A stretch of DNA of 64,000 nt from Thiocystis violacea (GCF_016583575.1 NZ_NRRG01000017.1:1-64000); one strand, 5' to 3'; positions 37,500-47,744 are shown, numbered from the stretch's first letter. The notes: a model not told the origin generated them from the letters alone. Numbers and translations: made by a program.

Positions 37500-38303
37500 T
37501 CACTTAGTGGGTACGCTCTTGCCGTTGATGGTTAGGCTGGTGATCTGATGGTTAGCGCCGTCAACGATGCAAGAAGCAGAAGCGGGCACTTCCAGCCCCA
37601 GACCATTCTTCATCCTGACGAATTTAGTCGAAGCGCCCCAAGCAAAATAAAATTCCCCGCCGCGTCCGAAATTGCGCACGGGTGGAATCTTGGCCGTTTC
37701 GGGATCACGCGCCATCTGCCTGATCGCGAATTGACAGAGTTCGAGCGCATGGATCTCACCAAATGGTTTTTGTTTTTCTGGGGAAACAGAAAATAGGATC
37801 ACGCTTAGTCCCAGCACTGATATAAGAAAGCTGCCTCCCACCGAAAGAATTGGTCCGAGTTGGTTGCGAAACCCAAGAAAGGCTGCCACCACCCAGAGTC
37901 CAAAGAAAGCTATTAACCCGCCTGCAAACCTGATTGCAGTTCGATCGCCCTGGTTATCAAGCTTGCTCGCAGATGAAGTTTCGGTAACTGTATTAGTTTC
38001 AACAATGACTGAATTCGCTTTCGACTCGGAGGCTGTAGCCGCATCGGCAACTGTTGAGTTTGTTGCTTCTTGCGCGGTAATTTGCGCCTTGATATTGTTC
38101 CGATAGCAGGCGAGTGCCTCAGAAGCAGCTTTCCCTTCGCAGTCTGTGCCAATAATTAATTCTGCGAAGCACTCAATAATCTCCTCCGAATTGGCATATG
38201 CCTCGCAGACTTGCAGATCGAACTGCGTGACTGCGGTAGAGGGCTGTGGAAACCAGGCTGTGAAGACTGCGATGAGTCCACTCATTATTAGCTTTTGACA
38301 CAT
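37500..38303 (-). CDS. Hypothetical membrane protein with signal peptide, low GC
   Basis: The 267-residue product has a likely signal peptide (first about 24 residues). A short extracytoplasmic part follows with C33, C45, C55 and C66 that could form two disulfides, then a Ser/Thr/Ala-rich linker. Two transmembrane helices (about 125-145 and 150-173) and a C-terminal domain with MARDPETAKIPPVRNFGRG and NGLGLEVPASASCIVDG end the protein. The C-terminal pattern recurs in small hypothetical proteins, but I know no function. GC content is much lower than that of gcv and tpx on either side, which suggests recent acquisition. Met7 is an alternative start. It may read through from gcv transcription, but the tpx terminator lies directly upstream, so it probably has its own promoter. 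Confidence 0.75.
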   Translation of the reverse strand: MCQKLIMSGLIAVFTAWFPQPSTAVTQFDLQVCEAYANSEEIIECFAELIIGTDCEGKAASEALACYRNNIKAQITAQEATNSTVADAATASESKANSVIVETNTVTETSSASKLDNQGDRTAIRFAGGLIAFFGLWVVAAFLGFRNQLGPILSVGGSFLISVLGLSVILFSVSPEKQKPFGEIHALELCQFAIRQMARDPETAKIPPVRNFGRGGEFYFAWGASTKFVRMKNGLGLEVPASASCIVDGANHQITSLTINGKSVPTK

Positions 38304-38339
38304 CGTTGCGTCCGTTTTCTGGTTTGGCTTCTGAGATTA

Positions 38340-38371
38340 AAAAACTGGGTTGCCATTGTTGGCAACCCAGT
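38340..38371 (-). terminator. Rho-independent terminator of tpx
   Basis: On the minus strand an 11-bp perfect stem (ACTGGGTTGCC, loop of six, GGCAACCCAGT; plus 38344-38371) runs into TTTTTT. It lies about 50 bases after the tpx stop. Confidence 0.85.
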
Positions 38372-38420
38372 GGTTTCTAAGGCAGGTGCATTGGGTTTGA
38401 GCAGGCTAATCTAAGCTGAT

Positions 38421-38918
38421 TCAGAGCGCGGCCAGCGCGGCATCGTAATCCGGTTCCTGGGTGATCTCCGGCACCAGTTGGGTGTAAAGCACCGTGTTGT
38501 CGGCATCCAGAACCACGACCGCGCGCGCGGTGATGCCGGCCAGCGGGCCATCCTCGATCAGCACGCCGTAGTCCTTGGCGAAATGACGTGAGCGCATCAT
38601 GGAGAGGCCGACAACGTTCTCGATGCCCTCGGCACCGCAGAAGCGACCCATGGCGAAGGGCAGATCGGCCGAGATGACCAGGGCGACGGCGTCGGACTTG
38701 CCGGCCATGGCCTCGTTGAATTTCTTGGTCGAGGTCGCGCAGACCGGGGTGTCCAGGCTCGGCACGATATTGAGCAACTTCTTCTTGCCGGCGAAATCGC
38801 CAAGCGTCTTGTCGGCGAGATCTTTGTCGACGAGCTGGAAATCGGGCGCGGTGCTTCCTACGGCGGGGAGGTGGCCGCTGAGGGCGACTGGGTGGCCTTG
38901 CAGTGCGGTTTGAGCCAT
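38421..38918 (-). CDS. tpx: Thiol peroxidase (atypical 2-Cys peroxiredoxin)
   Basis: Tpx reduces hydroperoxides with thioredoxin. The 165 residues contain the peroxidatic C60 in [16 protein letters not shown] and the resolving C94 in [21 protein letters not shown] at the N-terminus is standard. It is a single transcription unit by terminator evidence, lying between the methyltransferase and the low-GC membrane protein. Confidence 0.96.
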   Translation of the reverse strand: MAQTALQGHPVALSGHLPAVGSTAPDFQLVDKDLADKTLGDFAGKKKLLNIVPSLDTPVCATSTKKFNEAMAGKSDAVALVISADLPFAMGRFCGAEGIENVVGLSMMRSRHFAKDYGVLIEDGPLAGITARAVVVLDADNTVLYTQLVPEITQEPDYDAALAAL

Positions 38919-38960
38919 GGGTGGTCTCCGTCTGGGTTGTGGGGCGTGTGGGTGATGGTT

Positions 38961-39719
38961 TCAGCCAGGATTTAGGCGCGTTCGAGACATCCGGTTCCAT
39001 AAACTGGCAACCCGGCCGCGAAGGCTCAGAGCCTGGAGAATCCGCGTCTGTTCCGTCAGCGTGGCGTCGAGTTTCTGTTCCATCCGCGCGAGTTGGGGTT
39101 GCAGGCTGGTTATCGCGCTTGGTTCGGGCGTCTCCTGGTCGGCGGGGAGCGAGGGATCGAATACGGCGATCCAGGCCCCCGAGTGCGGCAGGAATCGCTT
39201 GGCTCCAAGCCCGATGAAATCCTCCCGGCTCCAGTTCGATCGATGCGTCTCGAAGGGGTTGTCCGCAACCTCCTGCGGGCCGACGTTCTTGGGGACGGCG
39301 ATGATCACGACCCGGCCGATGCGTTTCAAATGGCTGACGAACGCCAAACCCTCGTCCTTGCTCAGGTGTTCGATGATCGCCAGCGCCAGGCAGAGATCGT
39401 ACTGGCCGTCGGCGATGGTCGGAAGCGCCGTTCGCGCGTCCTCGATCCGGATGTCGTCGTAGACCCAATCGGGGATGTAATCAAGATAGTCTCCGAATCC
39501 CTCGATCGCATCGATCCTGACCCCGGACCAGCGTTTCGTCGACCGATGGCTCCGAAACAGCTTGGTGTAAAAGGACTCGTCGAAATAAAGGTCGAGCTGT
39601 ACCCGGCTGAGCAGTCCGTAGAGGCCGAGTCCACAGCCGACGTCCAGCATTTTCCGAGGTCTGACGCGCAGGACTTCCTGCATGATGGGGGTGATTTGCT
39701 CGACATTGCTGAATGGCAT
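38961..39719 (-). CDS. Class I SAM-dependent methyltransferase, substrate unknown
   Basis: The 252-residue product begins with a short helical segment, then motif I MLDVGCGLGLYGLL. A post-I region ends ...RIDAIEG, and motif II is DLCLALAIIEHLSKDEG. The C-terminal 60 residues form a Leu/Gln-rich helix (PQLARMEQKLDATLTEQT) like a coiled coil, then a basic tail. The start MPFSNVEQI at 39719 follows a purine-rich GGAAAAGGAAAGAG stretch. Similar proteins occur near polysaccharide or lipopolysaccharide loci, but nothing nearby fixes the substrate. It sits between gcvPA and tpx. Confidence 0.75.
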   Translation of the reverse strand: MPFSNVEQITPIMQEVLRVRPRKMLDVGCGLGLYGLLSRVQLDLYFDESFYTKLFRSHRSTKRWSGVRIDAIEGFGDYLDYIPDWVYDDIRIEDARTALPTIADGQYDLCLALAIIEHLSKDEGLAFVSHLKRIGRVVIIAVPKNVGPQEVADNPFETHRSNWSREDFIGLGAKRFLPHSGAWIAVFDPSLPADQETPEPSAITSLQPQLARMEQKLDATLTEQTRILQALSLRGRVASLWNRMSRTRLNPG

Positions 39720-39825
39720 CTCTTTCCTTTTCCTTGATTGCCTGGGTTGATGTGGGAGTCGGATTCTGATCCCGGGGCGATGTCCGATCAATCAGTCTTG
39801 ATACTCCCTGTCGAGCATCGGCCTC

Positions 39826-41226
39826 CTACATTTTGGGTCGCACCGGACAGGGCGCCTGGGTCCGGGTGGCCAGGATGCGTCCCAGCGTGTCGGCGAAACG
39901 GCGCATCTCCTCGTCCGAGCGCAACTCGGTCGCGCAGACCAGAACGGCCGGATCCAGTTCCGGATAGTCCGCGCCCAAATCGAAACCGCCCAGGATGTTA
40001 TGCGCCGCCAGTGAGCGCAGCAAATCCGCCGCCGGGGCCGGTAGACGCAACGCCTGCTCGTGGAAAATGGGGCGATCGAACAGGGGTTCGACGCCGGACA
40101 GATCGCACAACATGGCGGTGAGTCGACCTGTATTGGCATGCGAGGCCGACGCGACCCGTTCCAGTCCCTCCGGTCCCAGCAGCGCCATGTGAATGGTCGC
40201 GGCGGTCACCAGCAGGCCCTGATTGGTGCAGATGTTGGAGGTCGCCTTGCCGCGCCGGATGTGCTGCTCGCGGGCCTGGAGCGTGAGCGTGAAGCCGGGC
40301 TTGCCGTCCAGGTCCAGGGTGCGTCCCGCGATCCGGCCGGGGAGCTGGCGGACGAAGGCCTCCTTGCAGCAGAGAAATCCGGCATAGGGACCGCCCGAGC
40401 AGAGCGGCATGCCCAGGGGTTGCGCCTCTCCGCAGGCGATATCGGCCCCGCTCGCGCCCCAGTCGCCGGGGGGCGAAAGCAGGGCCAGGGCGATTGGGTT
40501 GACGACGGCGACGGCCAGCGCCTTGTGGGCATGCGCCCAGTCGGTCAGGGCGTCGACGTCCTCCAGCACACCGAAAAAGTTGGGCTGGTTGATGACGACG
40601 GCGGCGTATTCGCCATCGCGATCGGCGGCTTCCAGTTGCTCGACCGGCGTCTGTCCGCCTTTGGGATCAAAGGCGACCTCGACCAGTGCGATTCCCTGGG
40701 ATTCGACGATGCTCCGGACCGTGCGCCGATAGGCCGGGTGCAGGGCGCGCGGGACCAGCACCTTGGCCGACTTGGTCTGGCGATTGGCGCGCACCGCCAT
40801 GAGGATCGCCTCGGCCAGCGCCGAGGCGCCGTCGTAGAGCGAGGCGTTGGAGACGTCCAGCCCGGTGAGCGCGGTCATCATGGACTGGAATTCGTAGAGC
40901 ACCTGGAGCGTGCCCTGGCTGGCCTCGGCCTGATAGGGTGTGTAGGCGCTGTAGAACTCGCCGCGCGTGGCGATCTGCCAGACGGCGGCTGGGATGTGAT
41001 GGTCATAGGCACCGGCGCCGATGAAGCAGAGCGGCTGCCCGTCGGTGCGCGCGCGGGCCTGCATCAGACGGTTGATGTCCATTTCGGACATCCCGGGCGG
41101 GATGGCGTCCAGCTCGCCGATCCGCAACTCGGCCGGGATCTCGTCGAACAGCGCATCGATGGAGGGGACGCCGATGGCCGCGAGCATGGCGGCGATGTCG
41201 TCTTGCGTGTGGGGTATGAAGGGCAT
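39826..41226 (-). CDS. gcvPA: Glycine dehydrogenase (decarboxylating) subunit 1
   Basis: GcvPA is the non-PLP half of the split P-protein; with GcvPB it decarboxylates glycine. The 466-residue product shows [72 protein letters not shown] and a late [14 protein letters not shown] 41226 with GGAAA upstream was chosen over a GTG eight codons earlier. It is third in the riboswitch-controlled gcvT-gcvH-gcvPA unit. Confidence 0.95.
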   Translation of the reverse strand: MPFIPHTQDDIAAMLAAIGVPSIDALFDEIPAELRIGELDAIPPGMSEMDINRLMQARARTDGQPLCFIGAGAYDHHIPAAVWQIATRGEFYSAYTPYQAEASQGTLQVLYEFQSMMTALTGLDVSNASLYDGASALAEAILMAVRANRQTKSAKVLVPRALHPAYRRTVRSIVESQGIALVEVAFDPKGGQTPVEQLEAADRDGEYAAVVINQPNFFGVLEDVDALTDWAHAHKALAVAVVNPIALALLSPPGDWGASGADIACGEAQPLGMPLCSGGPYAGFLCCKEAFVRQLPGRIAGRTLDLDGKPGFTLTLQAREQHIRRGKATSNICTNQGLLVTAATIHMALLGPEGLERVASASHANTGRLTAMLCDLSGVEPLFDRPIFHEQALRLPAPAADLLRSLAAHNILGGFDLGADYPELDPAVLVCATELRSDEEMRRFADTLGRILATRTQAPCPVRPKM

Positions 41227-41282
41227 CGGGGTTTCCAGGGTCCGGGTCACGGACCCATTGTCGGTCGGGCCGGGTGGGACGA

Positions 41283-41675
41283 TCAGTCTTCTTCCTCGAC
41301 GACCTGCTGGTAGGCGGCGGCATCCAGCAGTCCGTTCAGCGCGCCCATGTCGGAGGGGACGAGACGGAAGATCCAGCCCTCCTCGTAGGGGCTGGTATTG
41401 ATGGCGTCCGGGGTGTCGGTCAGGGTGGCGTTGCCCTCGACGATCTCGCCGGCCAGCGGCGAGTAGATGTCCGAGGCCGCCTTGACGGATTCCACCACCG
41501 CGCAGGCCTCGTCGGCGTCGACCTGGCGCCCGTTCTCGGGCACCTCCACGAACACGATGTCACCCAGCGCCTCCTGGGCGTGATCGGTGATGCCGATGGT
41601 CAGGGTGCCGTCGCCATTTTCCTTCACCCACTCGTGCGTCTTGGTGTATCTGAGGTCGGCGGGCAGGTTGCTCAT
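41283..41675 (-). CDS. gcvH: Glycine cleavage system H protein
   Basis: GcvH is the lipoyl carrier protein that shuttles the aminomethyl group between P-, T- and L-proteins. The 130-residue product has [14 protein letters not shown] and the lipoylation lysine K65 in [14 protein letters not shown], followed by [14 protein letters not shown]. It lies between gcvT and gcvPA. Confidence 0.96.
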   Translation of the reverse strand: MSNLPADLRYTKTHEWVKENGDGTLTIGITDHAQEALGDIVFVEVPENGRQVDADEACAVVESVKAASDIYSPLAGEIVEGNATLTDTPDAINTSPYEEGWIFRLVPSDMGALNGLLDAAAYQQVVEEED

Positions 41676-41735
41676 TGTTCTCTCCGTACAGGATCCATGG
41701 GGATAGATTCGATCGATGTTCTTGGATTCAGGGCG

Positions 41736-42836
41736 TCAGGCGTCTTCAAGCGTGATACAGGGCTGGCCGTGACGCACGAACGGGGGCTTGACCACCCTGG
41801 CCGAGACGGGCTTGCCGCGAATCTCGACCTCGCAGATCCCGTCCAGGCCAGGAGCGACCCGCGCCAGGGCGATCGAGCGCTCCAGGGTTGGCGAGAAGCC
41901 CCCGGAGGTGATTTCACCGATCTCCTCGCCATCGCGCAAGACCTTCTGATGGCCGCGGAGGATGCCGCGCCCGGTCAGGAGGAGCCCGACGAAGTCACGA
42001 CGCTCGGGGGCATCGCGGAGCCGGAGCAGGGCGTCGCGCCCGATGAAATCGCGCTCGGCGGGTTCCCCGGCGAGGGTCCAGGCCAGCCCGGACTCCAGCG
42101 GACCGACCGTCTCGTCCATGTCCTGGCCGTAGAGGTTCATGCCGGCTTCCAGGCGCAGGGTGTCGCGCGCGCCTAGGCCGCAGGGCTGAACGCCCGCGTC
42201 CACCAGCGAGCGCCAGAGCGCGGCGGCCCGGTCGGCGGGCAGCATGATCTCGAAGCCGTCCTCGCCAGTGTAGCCGGTGCGACCCACGAACCAGTCGTCC
42301 GCCTCGGTGGCGAAGAAGGGCGCGAGGGTCATGGCGGAGTCGCGGAGATTGTCCGGGAGCCAGGGTGCGGCCCGACGTCTGGCCTCCGGCCCCTGCACCG
42401 CGATCATCGCGAGGTCGTGACGGGGCTGGATGGCGGCCTCGAAGCCCGCGCCCTGCTCGCGCATCCAGGCGATGTCCTTGTCCGCCGTTCCGGCATTGAC
42501 CACGATGCGAAAACGCTCCGGAGCGCGCGCATAGACGATGAGGTCATCGACCACGCCGCCCGAACTGTTCAGCATGCAGGAATAGAGCGCCTTGCCTGGC
42601 GTCTTGAGCCTGGCGACATCGTTGGCGAGGAGGTGACGCAGAAAGGCTTGGGCGCCGGGGCCGGAAATGTCGACGGGCCGCATGTGCGAGACATCGAAGA
42701 GGCCGGCGGTGCGTCGAACGGCGTGATGCTCCTCGATCTGGGAGCCGTAGTGCAGCGGCATGTCCCAGCCGCCGAAGGGAACGAGGCGGGCGCCGAGGCG
42801 CTCGTGCTCGGAATACAGGGGCGTGCGCAATCCCAT
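41736..42836 (-). CDS. gcvT: Glycine cleavage system T protein (aminomethyltransferase)
   Basis: GcvT releases ammonia from the aminomethyl-lipoyl H protein and passes the one-carbon unit to tetrahydrofolate. The 366 residues show [46 protein letters not shown] and [18 protein letters not shown]. The start [11 protein letters not shown] at 42836 follows about 90 bases after the riboswitch; an upstream frame would run into it. First gene of the unit. Confidence 0.95.
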   Translation of the reverse strand: MGLRTPLYSEHERLGARLVPFGGWDMPLHYGSQIEEHHAVRRTAGLFDVSHMRPVDISGPGAQAFLRHLLANDVARLKTPGKALYSCMLNSSGGVVDDLIVYARAPERFRIVVNAGTADKDIAWMREQGAGFEAAIQPRHDLAMIAVQGPEARRRAAPWLPDNLRDSAMTLAPFFATEADDWFVGRTGYTGEDGFEIMLPADRAAALWRSLVDAGVQPCGLGARDTLRLEAGMNLYGQDMDETVGPLESGLAWTLAGEPAERDFIGRDALLRLRDAPERRDFVGLLLTGRGILRGHQKVLRDGEEIGEITSGGFSPTLERSIALARVAPGLDGICEVEIRGKPVSARVVKPPFVRHGQPCITLEDA

Positions 42837-42929
42837 CCGACTCTCCACTGGGTCTATCCTAAGGAGTTGAGCCGGCCTGGCGACCGGCGGCAACGCGACA
42901 ACATCGAAGGAGCAAGGCCCTCGATGTCG

Positions 42930-43126
42930 CCCCTCTGTCCTAGACCTGAGAGTTTGCGCCTGGAGATCCTTGGAACGCCAGACGGCCCCGTCGGTGGGTG
43001 CGCGGCACGGATGGCCGGCACCACTCTCCAGAGTCGGTCGTTATCCCCGCGGTCCTTCTGCCTGAGCGATTCCGGGCGGTGTTGCGCCTTCGGCGCCGGC
43101 CGGCTGGCCGGTCTCTCCCACGGGAC
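42930..43126 (-). promoter_or_regulatory. Tandem glycine riboswitch upstream of gcvT
   Basis: On the minus strand the first aptamer begins GTGGGAGAGACCGG and includes GCGCCGAAGGCGCAA and GCTCAGGCAGAAGGACCG. The second begins ACTCTGGAGAGTGGTGCC and ends AAACTCTCAGGTCTAGGACAG. The GGGAGAG / GCCGAAGG-GCAA / CTCAGG series is the glycine-aptamer consensus, and two copies separated by a short linker give the cooperative type. A hairpin at 42898-42930 (ACATCGA/TCGATGT) lies between the second aptamer and gcvT and may be the expression platform. It should switch gcvTH-PA on when glycine is high. Confidence 0.92.
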
Positions 43127-43142
43127 ATGACACGAAGGCGGC

Positions 43143-43171
43143 ACTATAAGGGCGGGCGGGTCGGATTACCA
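43143..43171 (-). promoter_or_regulatory. Promoter of the glycine riboswitch-gcv unit
   Basis: On the minus strand TGGTAA (plus 43166-43171), a 17-base spacer and TATAGT (plus 43143-43148). The -10 box is 5/6 and the -35 box 3/6 to consensus. The predicted start falls about ten bases before the first aptamer, which supports the assignment. Confidence 0.55.
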
Positions 43172-43267
43172 GATGCGCCCCGCCGCGGGGCCGGCCGGAG
43201 GCGTCGCTCCGGGAGGCGGCGCTATAATGACCAAGGCCGCAGCGACCTTTCAGACGAGGATCATGCC

Positions 43268-43846
43268 ATGTCCCTTGCCGCTCCCATCCAGTACATCGAT
43301 CCCGAGGACTATCTGCTCGACGAGCAGTCGCGCGATATCCGTCATGAGTATGTCGCGGGCGAGTTGTTCGCGATGGCGGGCGCGGGGGAGGTTCATAACC
43401 GCATTGCCGGGAATCTGTTCTTTCACATTCGTTTGGTCACGCGCGGAACGCCGTGCGGGGTCTTCATGACCGACATGAAGGTGCGGGTCGACTCCCATGA
43501 CGCCTTCTATTACCCCGATGTGGTCCTGACCTGCGACCCCGAGGACGGCGCCTCGCTCTACAAATCCGCGCCCTGCTTCATCGCCGAGGTGCTGTCGCCC
43601 TCGACCGAGAGTATCGATCGGCGAGAAAAGCTCATCGCCTATCGTACCCTGGAGGCCCTGCGTTATTACCTGCTGGTCAGCCAGACATCGCGACGGGTCG
43701 AATGTTACGAGCGCGACGAATCCGGCGTCTGGGGGCATCGGGTTCTCGAAGCAGACGGGGAACTGAGCTTTGTCTGCGGTGATCGGCGTTTCGTCTTGAC
43801 GCTGGCGGATCTCTACGAGGACGTGGTGTTGGTGTCCCGAGCCTGA
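43268..43846 (+). CDS. Uma2-family putative nuclease
   Basis: Uma2 (DUF820) proteins have a PD-(D/E)XK restriction-endonuclease-like fold; cellular roles are unknown. The 192-residue product has YLLDEQSRDIRHEYVAGELF, MTDMKVRV and the core residues D in YYPDVVLTC, E in IAEVLSPST and K in DRREKLIAYRTL. The ATG at 43268 fits the family N-terminus; longer frames run into the riboswitch region. A perfect TATAAT occurs at 43223-43228, without a good -35. It diverges from the gcv unit. Confidence 0.85.
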   Translation: MSLAAPIQYIDPEDYLLDEQSRDIRHEYVAGELFAMAGAGEVHNRIAGNLFFHIRLVTRGTPCGVFMTDMKVRVDSHDAFYYPDVVLTCDPEDGASLYKSAPCFIAEVLSPSTESIDRREKLIAYRTLEALRYYLLVSQTSRRVECYERDESGVWGHRVLEADGELSFVCGDRRFVLTLADLYEDVVLVSRA

Positions 43847-43919
43847 ACGATGGGGACATCGCGCACGCTCGGTCCATCCACGGGTCGAGTCGGGGCCGGG
43901 TTTGGAATTACATAACCTC

Positions 43920-44459
43920 TCAGCCCTTCTTCTCGGTTTCCTCGGTGCGTCGACGGAAGCTGGTTCCACCGCAGTCGGCGCAGGGCGGGATGCGCCCGGC
44001 CTTGACGAAATGGGTCTCGGCTCCGCAGCGGTCGCAGACGAGGGTGCCGGGGCCGGTGATCTCGCCGGCCTGATAGAGACTCATCTGGCGCGCGGTCTCG
44101 GCCCATTGGGCGAGTTGCAGGCTGGTCTGATCCGCGACCAGCTTGAACATGTCCATCATCCGCTTCTCGACCAATTGCAGGTCGAACCGCCACCAGTCGC
44201 GGATGTCCTGTCCGGTCTCGGCGATATAGTTGGCGGCGTCCTCGATGTCGCGCTTGATGTAGTCGGAGACCTTGTCCGCCTCCTCGCGGGTCAGCTCGCC
44301 CAGCTCCACCATGTTCTCGCGCGTCTTGTCCAGGATCTCGCGGAACTTGGGCACGGACTCCTTCTGCGCCTTCTCGATCGCCTCGTGGGTCTGCTTGAGC
44401 ATATGCTCGTAGGCATGCACCAGTTTGTCGGTCGTTTCCTGCTTCTGTTCTTCGCTCAT
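43920..44459 (-). CDS. Zinc ribbon-containing protein (DUF1451, YbeL-like)
   Basis: The 179-residue product is mostly long charged helices (HAYEHMLKQTHEAIEKAQKE; TREEADKVSDYIKRDIED). A C-terminal zinc ribbon with CDRCG and CADCG follows, then a basic-acidic tail. This matches the DUF1451 family, of which E. coli YbeL is a member. In some gammaproteobacteria ybeL lies near leuS and lptE, as here, separated only by a Uma2 gene. Molecular function is unknown. Confidence 0.85.
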   Translation of the reverse strand: MSEEQKQETTDKLVHAYEHMLKQTHEAIEKAQKESVPKFREILDKTRENMVELGELTREEADKVSDYIKRDIEDAANYIAETGQDIRDWWRFDLQLVEKRMMDMFKLVADQTSLQLAQWAETARQMSLYQAGEITGPGTLVCDRCGAETHFVKAGRIPPCADCGGTSFRRRTEETEKKG

Positions 44460-44502
44460 GCTGGGCTCCGGTTGGGCTGCGGGGGCTTTCAGTTGTCAGT
44501 TG

Positions 44503-45081
44503 TCAGGCGCGAAACAGGCTGGCGACATCCAGCGCGATGGTGACGCCCGCGATCTCGATCGCCAAGTCGCCCTCCGTGAGGACTTGGGTCTCTCGATAGG
44601 TGGTGCTGGTTGGGTCGGGATCCCGGAAGACATGGACGCGGCTTCCCTGGATGTCGAGGATCCAGACCTGGGCAACCCCGTGACGGGCGTAAATCGGGAG
44701 CTTGGTTTTCAGATCATGCTTGAGGCTTGAGTCGGAGACCTCGATCAAGAGAAGCACGTCGCTTGGGCGCGGCTTGGACCGCTTGTAGTAGTCGACTCGC
44801 GGGGCGAGGACCAGCAGATCCGGATAGACCTCGTTGCGTTTGTCCAGAACCACCGCGCCCTGGGCCGTCACGATGGCCTTGCCGCTCAGGCGCACGGCGA
44901 AAATCATGTTCAGCTCGGCCGTCAGGCCGATGTGTGGCGAACCGATCGGCGACATATCGAGCATCTCCCCTTCGATCAACTCCACGCGATCCCCGGAGCG
45001 GAAAACCCCGGCCTCGATCATGCGGTGGAACTGCTCGATATCGATCCGATGGTAGTGACGGCCGTAGTCGATGGCTTCCAT
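44503..45081 (-). CDS. Uma2-family putative nuclease (second copy)
   Basis: The 192-residue protein has YHRIDIEQFHRMIEAGVFRS, GDRVELIEGEMLDMSPIG, VYPDLLVLAP, LLIEVSDSSLKHDLKTKLPI with the E...K pair, and WILDIQ. These are standard Uma2 features, but of a different subgroup from the copy at 43268. The start at 45081 was chosen because the MEAIDYGRHYHRI N-terminus is typical; upstream codons are not. It diverges from leuS, with 107 bases between. Confidence 0.85.
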   Translation of the reverse strand: MEAIDYGRHYHRIDIEQFHRMIEAGVFRSGDRVELIEGEMLDMSPIGSPHIGLTAELNMIFAVRLSGKAIVTAQGAVVLDKRNEVYPDLLVLAPRVDYYKRSKPRPSDVLLLIEVSDSSLKHDLKTKLPIYARHGVAQVWILDIQGSRVHVFRDPDPTSTTYRETQVLTEGDLAIEIAGVTIALDVASLFRA

Positions 45082-45188
45082 GGACGAATCACCCTCGGCT
45101 GAATGTTCAGAGGTTAGGATAGCAAAAGCCTCTGCGGTATCCTTGCGCGATCGACATCCACCCATCCCCAGCCACGCGACCGAAATCC

Positions 45189-47744
45189 ATGCAGACCGAC
45201 TACGATCCGCGCGCCATCGAGGCCGCGGCCCAGCACTATTGGGAAGAGCACCAATCCTTCAAGGCCGTCGAGGATCCCGCCCGCGAGAAGTTCTACTGCC
45301 TGTCCATGTTTCCCTACCCCTCGGGTCGGCTGCACATGGGGCATGTCAGAAACTACACCATTGGGGACGTGATCGCGCGCTATCAGCGGATGCTGGGCAA
45401 GAACGTGCTCCAGCCCATGGGCTGGGACGCCTTCGGTCTGCCGGCGGAGAACGCGGCCATCCAGCACGGCATCCCGCCGTCGCAATGGACCAAGTCGAAC
45501 ATCGCCTACATGAAGGGTCAGTTGAAGCAACTCGGCTTCGGCTACGACTGGGACCGCGAGCTGGCGACCTGCGACGCCGACTACTACCGCTGGGAGCAGT
45601 GGCTCTTCACCCGGCTGGTCGAGAAGGGGTTGGCCTACCGCGCCAAGACCACGGTCAACTGGGACCCCGTCGATCAGACCGTGCTGGCGAACGAGCAGGT
45701 CATCGACGGCAAGGGCTGGCGCTCGGGCGCGCCGGTCGAGAAGCGCGAGATCGAGCAATGGCTGGTGCGCATCACCGACTACGCCCAGGAACTGCTGGAC
45801 GCGCTCGACGGCCTCGACGGTTGGCCGGAGCGGGTGCGCATCATGCAGCGCAACTGGATCGGCCGCTCGGAAGGCGTCTCGATGGACTTCGGCATTGCCG
45901 GCTCGGACGAGGTGCTCGGCATCTACACCACGCGCCCCGATACCCTTATGGGCGTGACCTATGTCGCCGTCGCCGCCGAGCATCCGCTCGCGCGCCGCGC
46001 CGCCGAGGGCAACGCCGCGCTGGCGGCCTTCATCGAGGACTGCCGCAAGGGCGGAACCTCCGAGGCCGAGATCGAGACCATGGAGAAGAAGGGCCATCCG
46101 CTTGGGATCGACGCCATCCATCCGGTCACCGGCGAGCCCGTGCCGGTCTTCGCCGCCAACTTCGTGCTCATGGGCTATGGCACGGGCGCGGTCATGGCGG
46201 TGCCCGCGCACGATCAGCGCGATTGGGAGTTCGCCGAGCGCTACGGCATCCCGAAGCAGGCGGTGATTCGCTCGGCGGACGGCAGCGCCTGCGGGATCGA
46301 GGCTGCGGCCTATGTCGAGAAGGGCGTGCTCTTGAATTCCGGCCCCTTCGATGGCCTGACCTCTGCCGATGCCTTCGACGCCATCGCCTCTTGGCTGGCC
46401 GAGCATGGCAAGGGCTCCAAGACCGTCAACTTCCGGCTGCGCGACTGGGGCGTCTCACGCCAGCGTTATTGGGGTTGTCCCATTCCGGTCGTCCGCACGG
46501 CCGATGGCGGGGTGCGGCCGGAGACCGAGCTGCCGGTGCGTCTGCCCGAGGACGTGATCGTCGACGGCTCCGGCTCGCCGCTCAAGCAGATGCCGGCCTT
46601 CTCGGATCTCGGCGGCGGCGAAACGCGCGAGACCGACACCTTCGATACCTTCTTCGAGTCGAGCTGGTACTACGCCCGCTATTGCTCGGCCGACTGCGAT
46701 ACCGCCATGCTCGACGCGCGCGCCAAATACTGGCTGCCGGTCGACCAGTATGTCGGCGGCATTGAGCATGCGGTGCTGCACCTGCTCTATGCGCGCTTCT
46801 TCCATAAGCTGATGCGCGACGAGGGTCTGGTCGATTGCGATGAACCCTTCAAGAATCTGCTGACCCAGGGCATGGTCATCGCCGAGACCTGGTACCGCGA
46901 GGATGCCGAGGGTCGCAAGCAGTGGTTCAACCCGGCGGATGTTGAGGTCGAGCGCGACGACAAGGGCAAGGTGATCGGTGCCAGGCTTGCGAGTGACGGC
47001 CAGCCCGTCAGCTTCGGCGGCATCGAGAAGATGTCCAAGTCGAAGAACAACGGTGTGGACCCGCAGGCGCTCACCGAGCGTTACGGCGCGGATACGGTGC
47101 GGCTCTACACCATGTTCACCTCGCCGCCGGATCAGTCGCTGGAATGGAACGACGAGGGTGTCGAGGGCGCCTTTCGCTTTATCAAGCGGCTGTGGGCCTT
47201 GGCGGTTGGCGAGGCCGAGGCGATTCAGGCCGCCCCGGAGCCGGGTGTCCTGGACGAGGCCGCCCAGGACGCGCGGCGCGAGATTCATACCGCGCTCAAG
47301 AAGGCGCTCTATGACTACGAGCGCCAGCAGTTCAACACCGTGGTCTCCGGTGGCATGAGCATCGTCAATGCGCTCTATCGACTGGAGCCATCGGCCGCCC
47401 GCGCGAGCCTGGTGCGCGAGGGCGTGGGCCTGGTGCTGCGTCTGCTCGCCCCTATCGCGCCGCATGTCACCCATCATCTGTGGCGCGAACTGGGTTTTGG
47501 CGCGGACATCCTGAGCGCGACCTGGCCGAGCGTCGATGAAGAGGCACTAAGACGGGACAGTCTCGAATACGTGGTCCAGGTCAACGGCAAGGTGCGCGGG
47601 AGCGTCAAGGTGCCCACCAACGCCGATCGCGAGGCGGTCCAGGCGGCGGCGCTGGCCAACGAGCAGGTACTCAAATTCATCGGCGACAAGTCGGTACGTA
47701 AGGTGATCCTGGTGCCCAACAAGCTTGTCAACATCGTGGTCTGA
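45189..47744 (+). CDS. leuS: Leucyl-tRNA synthetase
   Basis: LeuS charges tRNA-Leu. The 851-residue class I synthetase shows [17 protein letters not shown] with HMGH at 49-52, an editing domain ([20 protein letters not shown]), and [17 protein letters not shown] is at about 614-618, and a C-terminal anticodon and tail region follows. Length is near the family norm of about 860. lptE begins inside its stop codon, giving the common leuS-lptE-holA operon. Confidence 0.97.
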   Translation: MQTDYDPRAIEAAAQHYWEEHQSFKAVEDPAREKFYCLSMFPYPSGRLHMGHVRNYTIGDVIARYQRMLGKNVLQPMGWDAFGLPAENAAIQHGIPPSQWTKSNIAYMKGQLKQLGFGYDWDRELATCDADYYRWEQWLFTRLVEKGLAYRAKTTVNWDPVDQTVLANEQVIDGKGWRSGAPVEKREIEQWLVRITDYAQELLDALDGLDGWPERVRIMQRNWIGRSEGVSMDFGIAGSDEVLGIYTTRPDTLMGVTYVAVAAEHPLARRAAEGNAALAAFIEDCRKGGTSEAEIETMEKKGHPLGIDAIHPVTGEPVPVFAANFVLMGYGTGAVMAVPAHDQRDWEFAERYGIPKQAVIRSADGSACGIEAAAYVEKGVLLNSGPFDGLTSADAFDAIASWLAEHGKGSKTVNFRLRDWGVSRQRYWGCPIPVVRTADGGVRPETELPVRLPEDVIVDGSGSPLKQMPAFSDLGGGETRETDTFDTFFESSWYYARYCSADCDTAMLDARAKYWLPVDQYVGGIEHAVLHLLYARFFHKLMRDEGLVDCDEPFKNLLTQGMVIAETWYREDAEGRKQWFNPADVEVERDDKGKVIGARLASDGQPVSFGGIEKMSKSKNNGVDPQALTERYGADTVRLYTMFTSPPDQSLEWNDEGVEGAFRFIKRLWALAVGEAEAIQAAPEPGVLDEAAQDARREIHTALKKALYDYERQQFNTVVSGGMSIVNALYRLEPSAARASLVREGVGLVLRLLAPIAPHVTHHLWRELGFGADILSATWPSVDEEALRRDSLEYVVQVNGKVRGSVKVPTNADREAVQAAALANEQVLKFIGDKSVRKVILVPNKLVNIVV

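Noticed and set aside
35980-37548. 522-codon open frame on the plus strand over gcvPB
   Set aside because: Shadow of gcvPB; gcvPB has the PLP motif and correct length.
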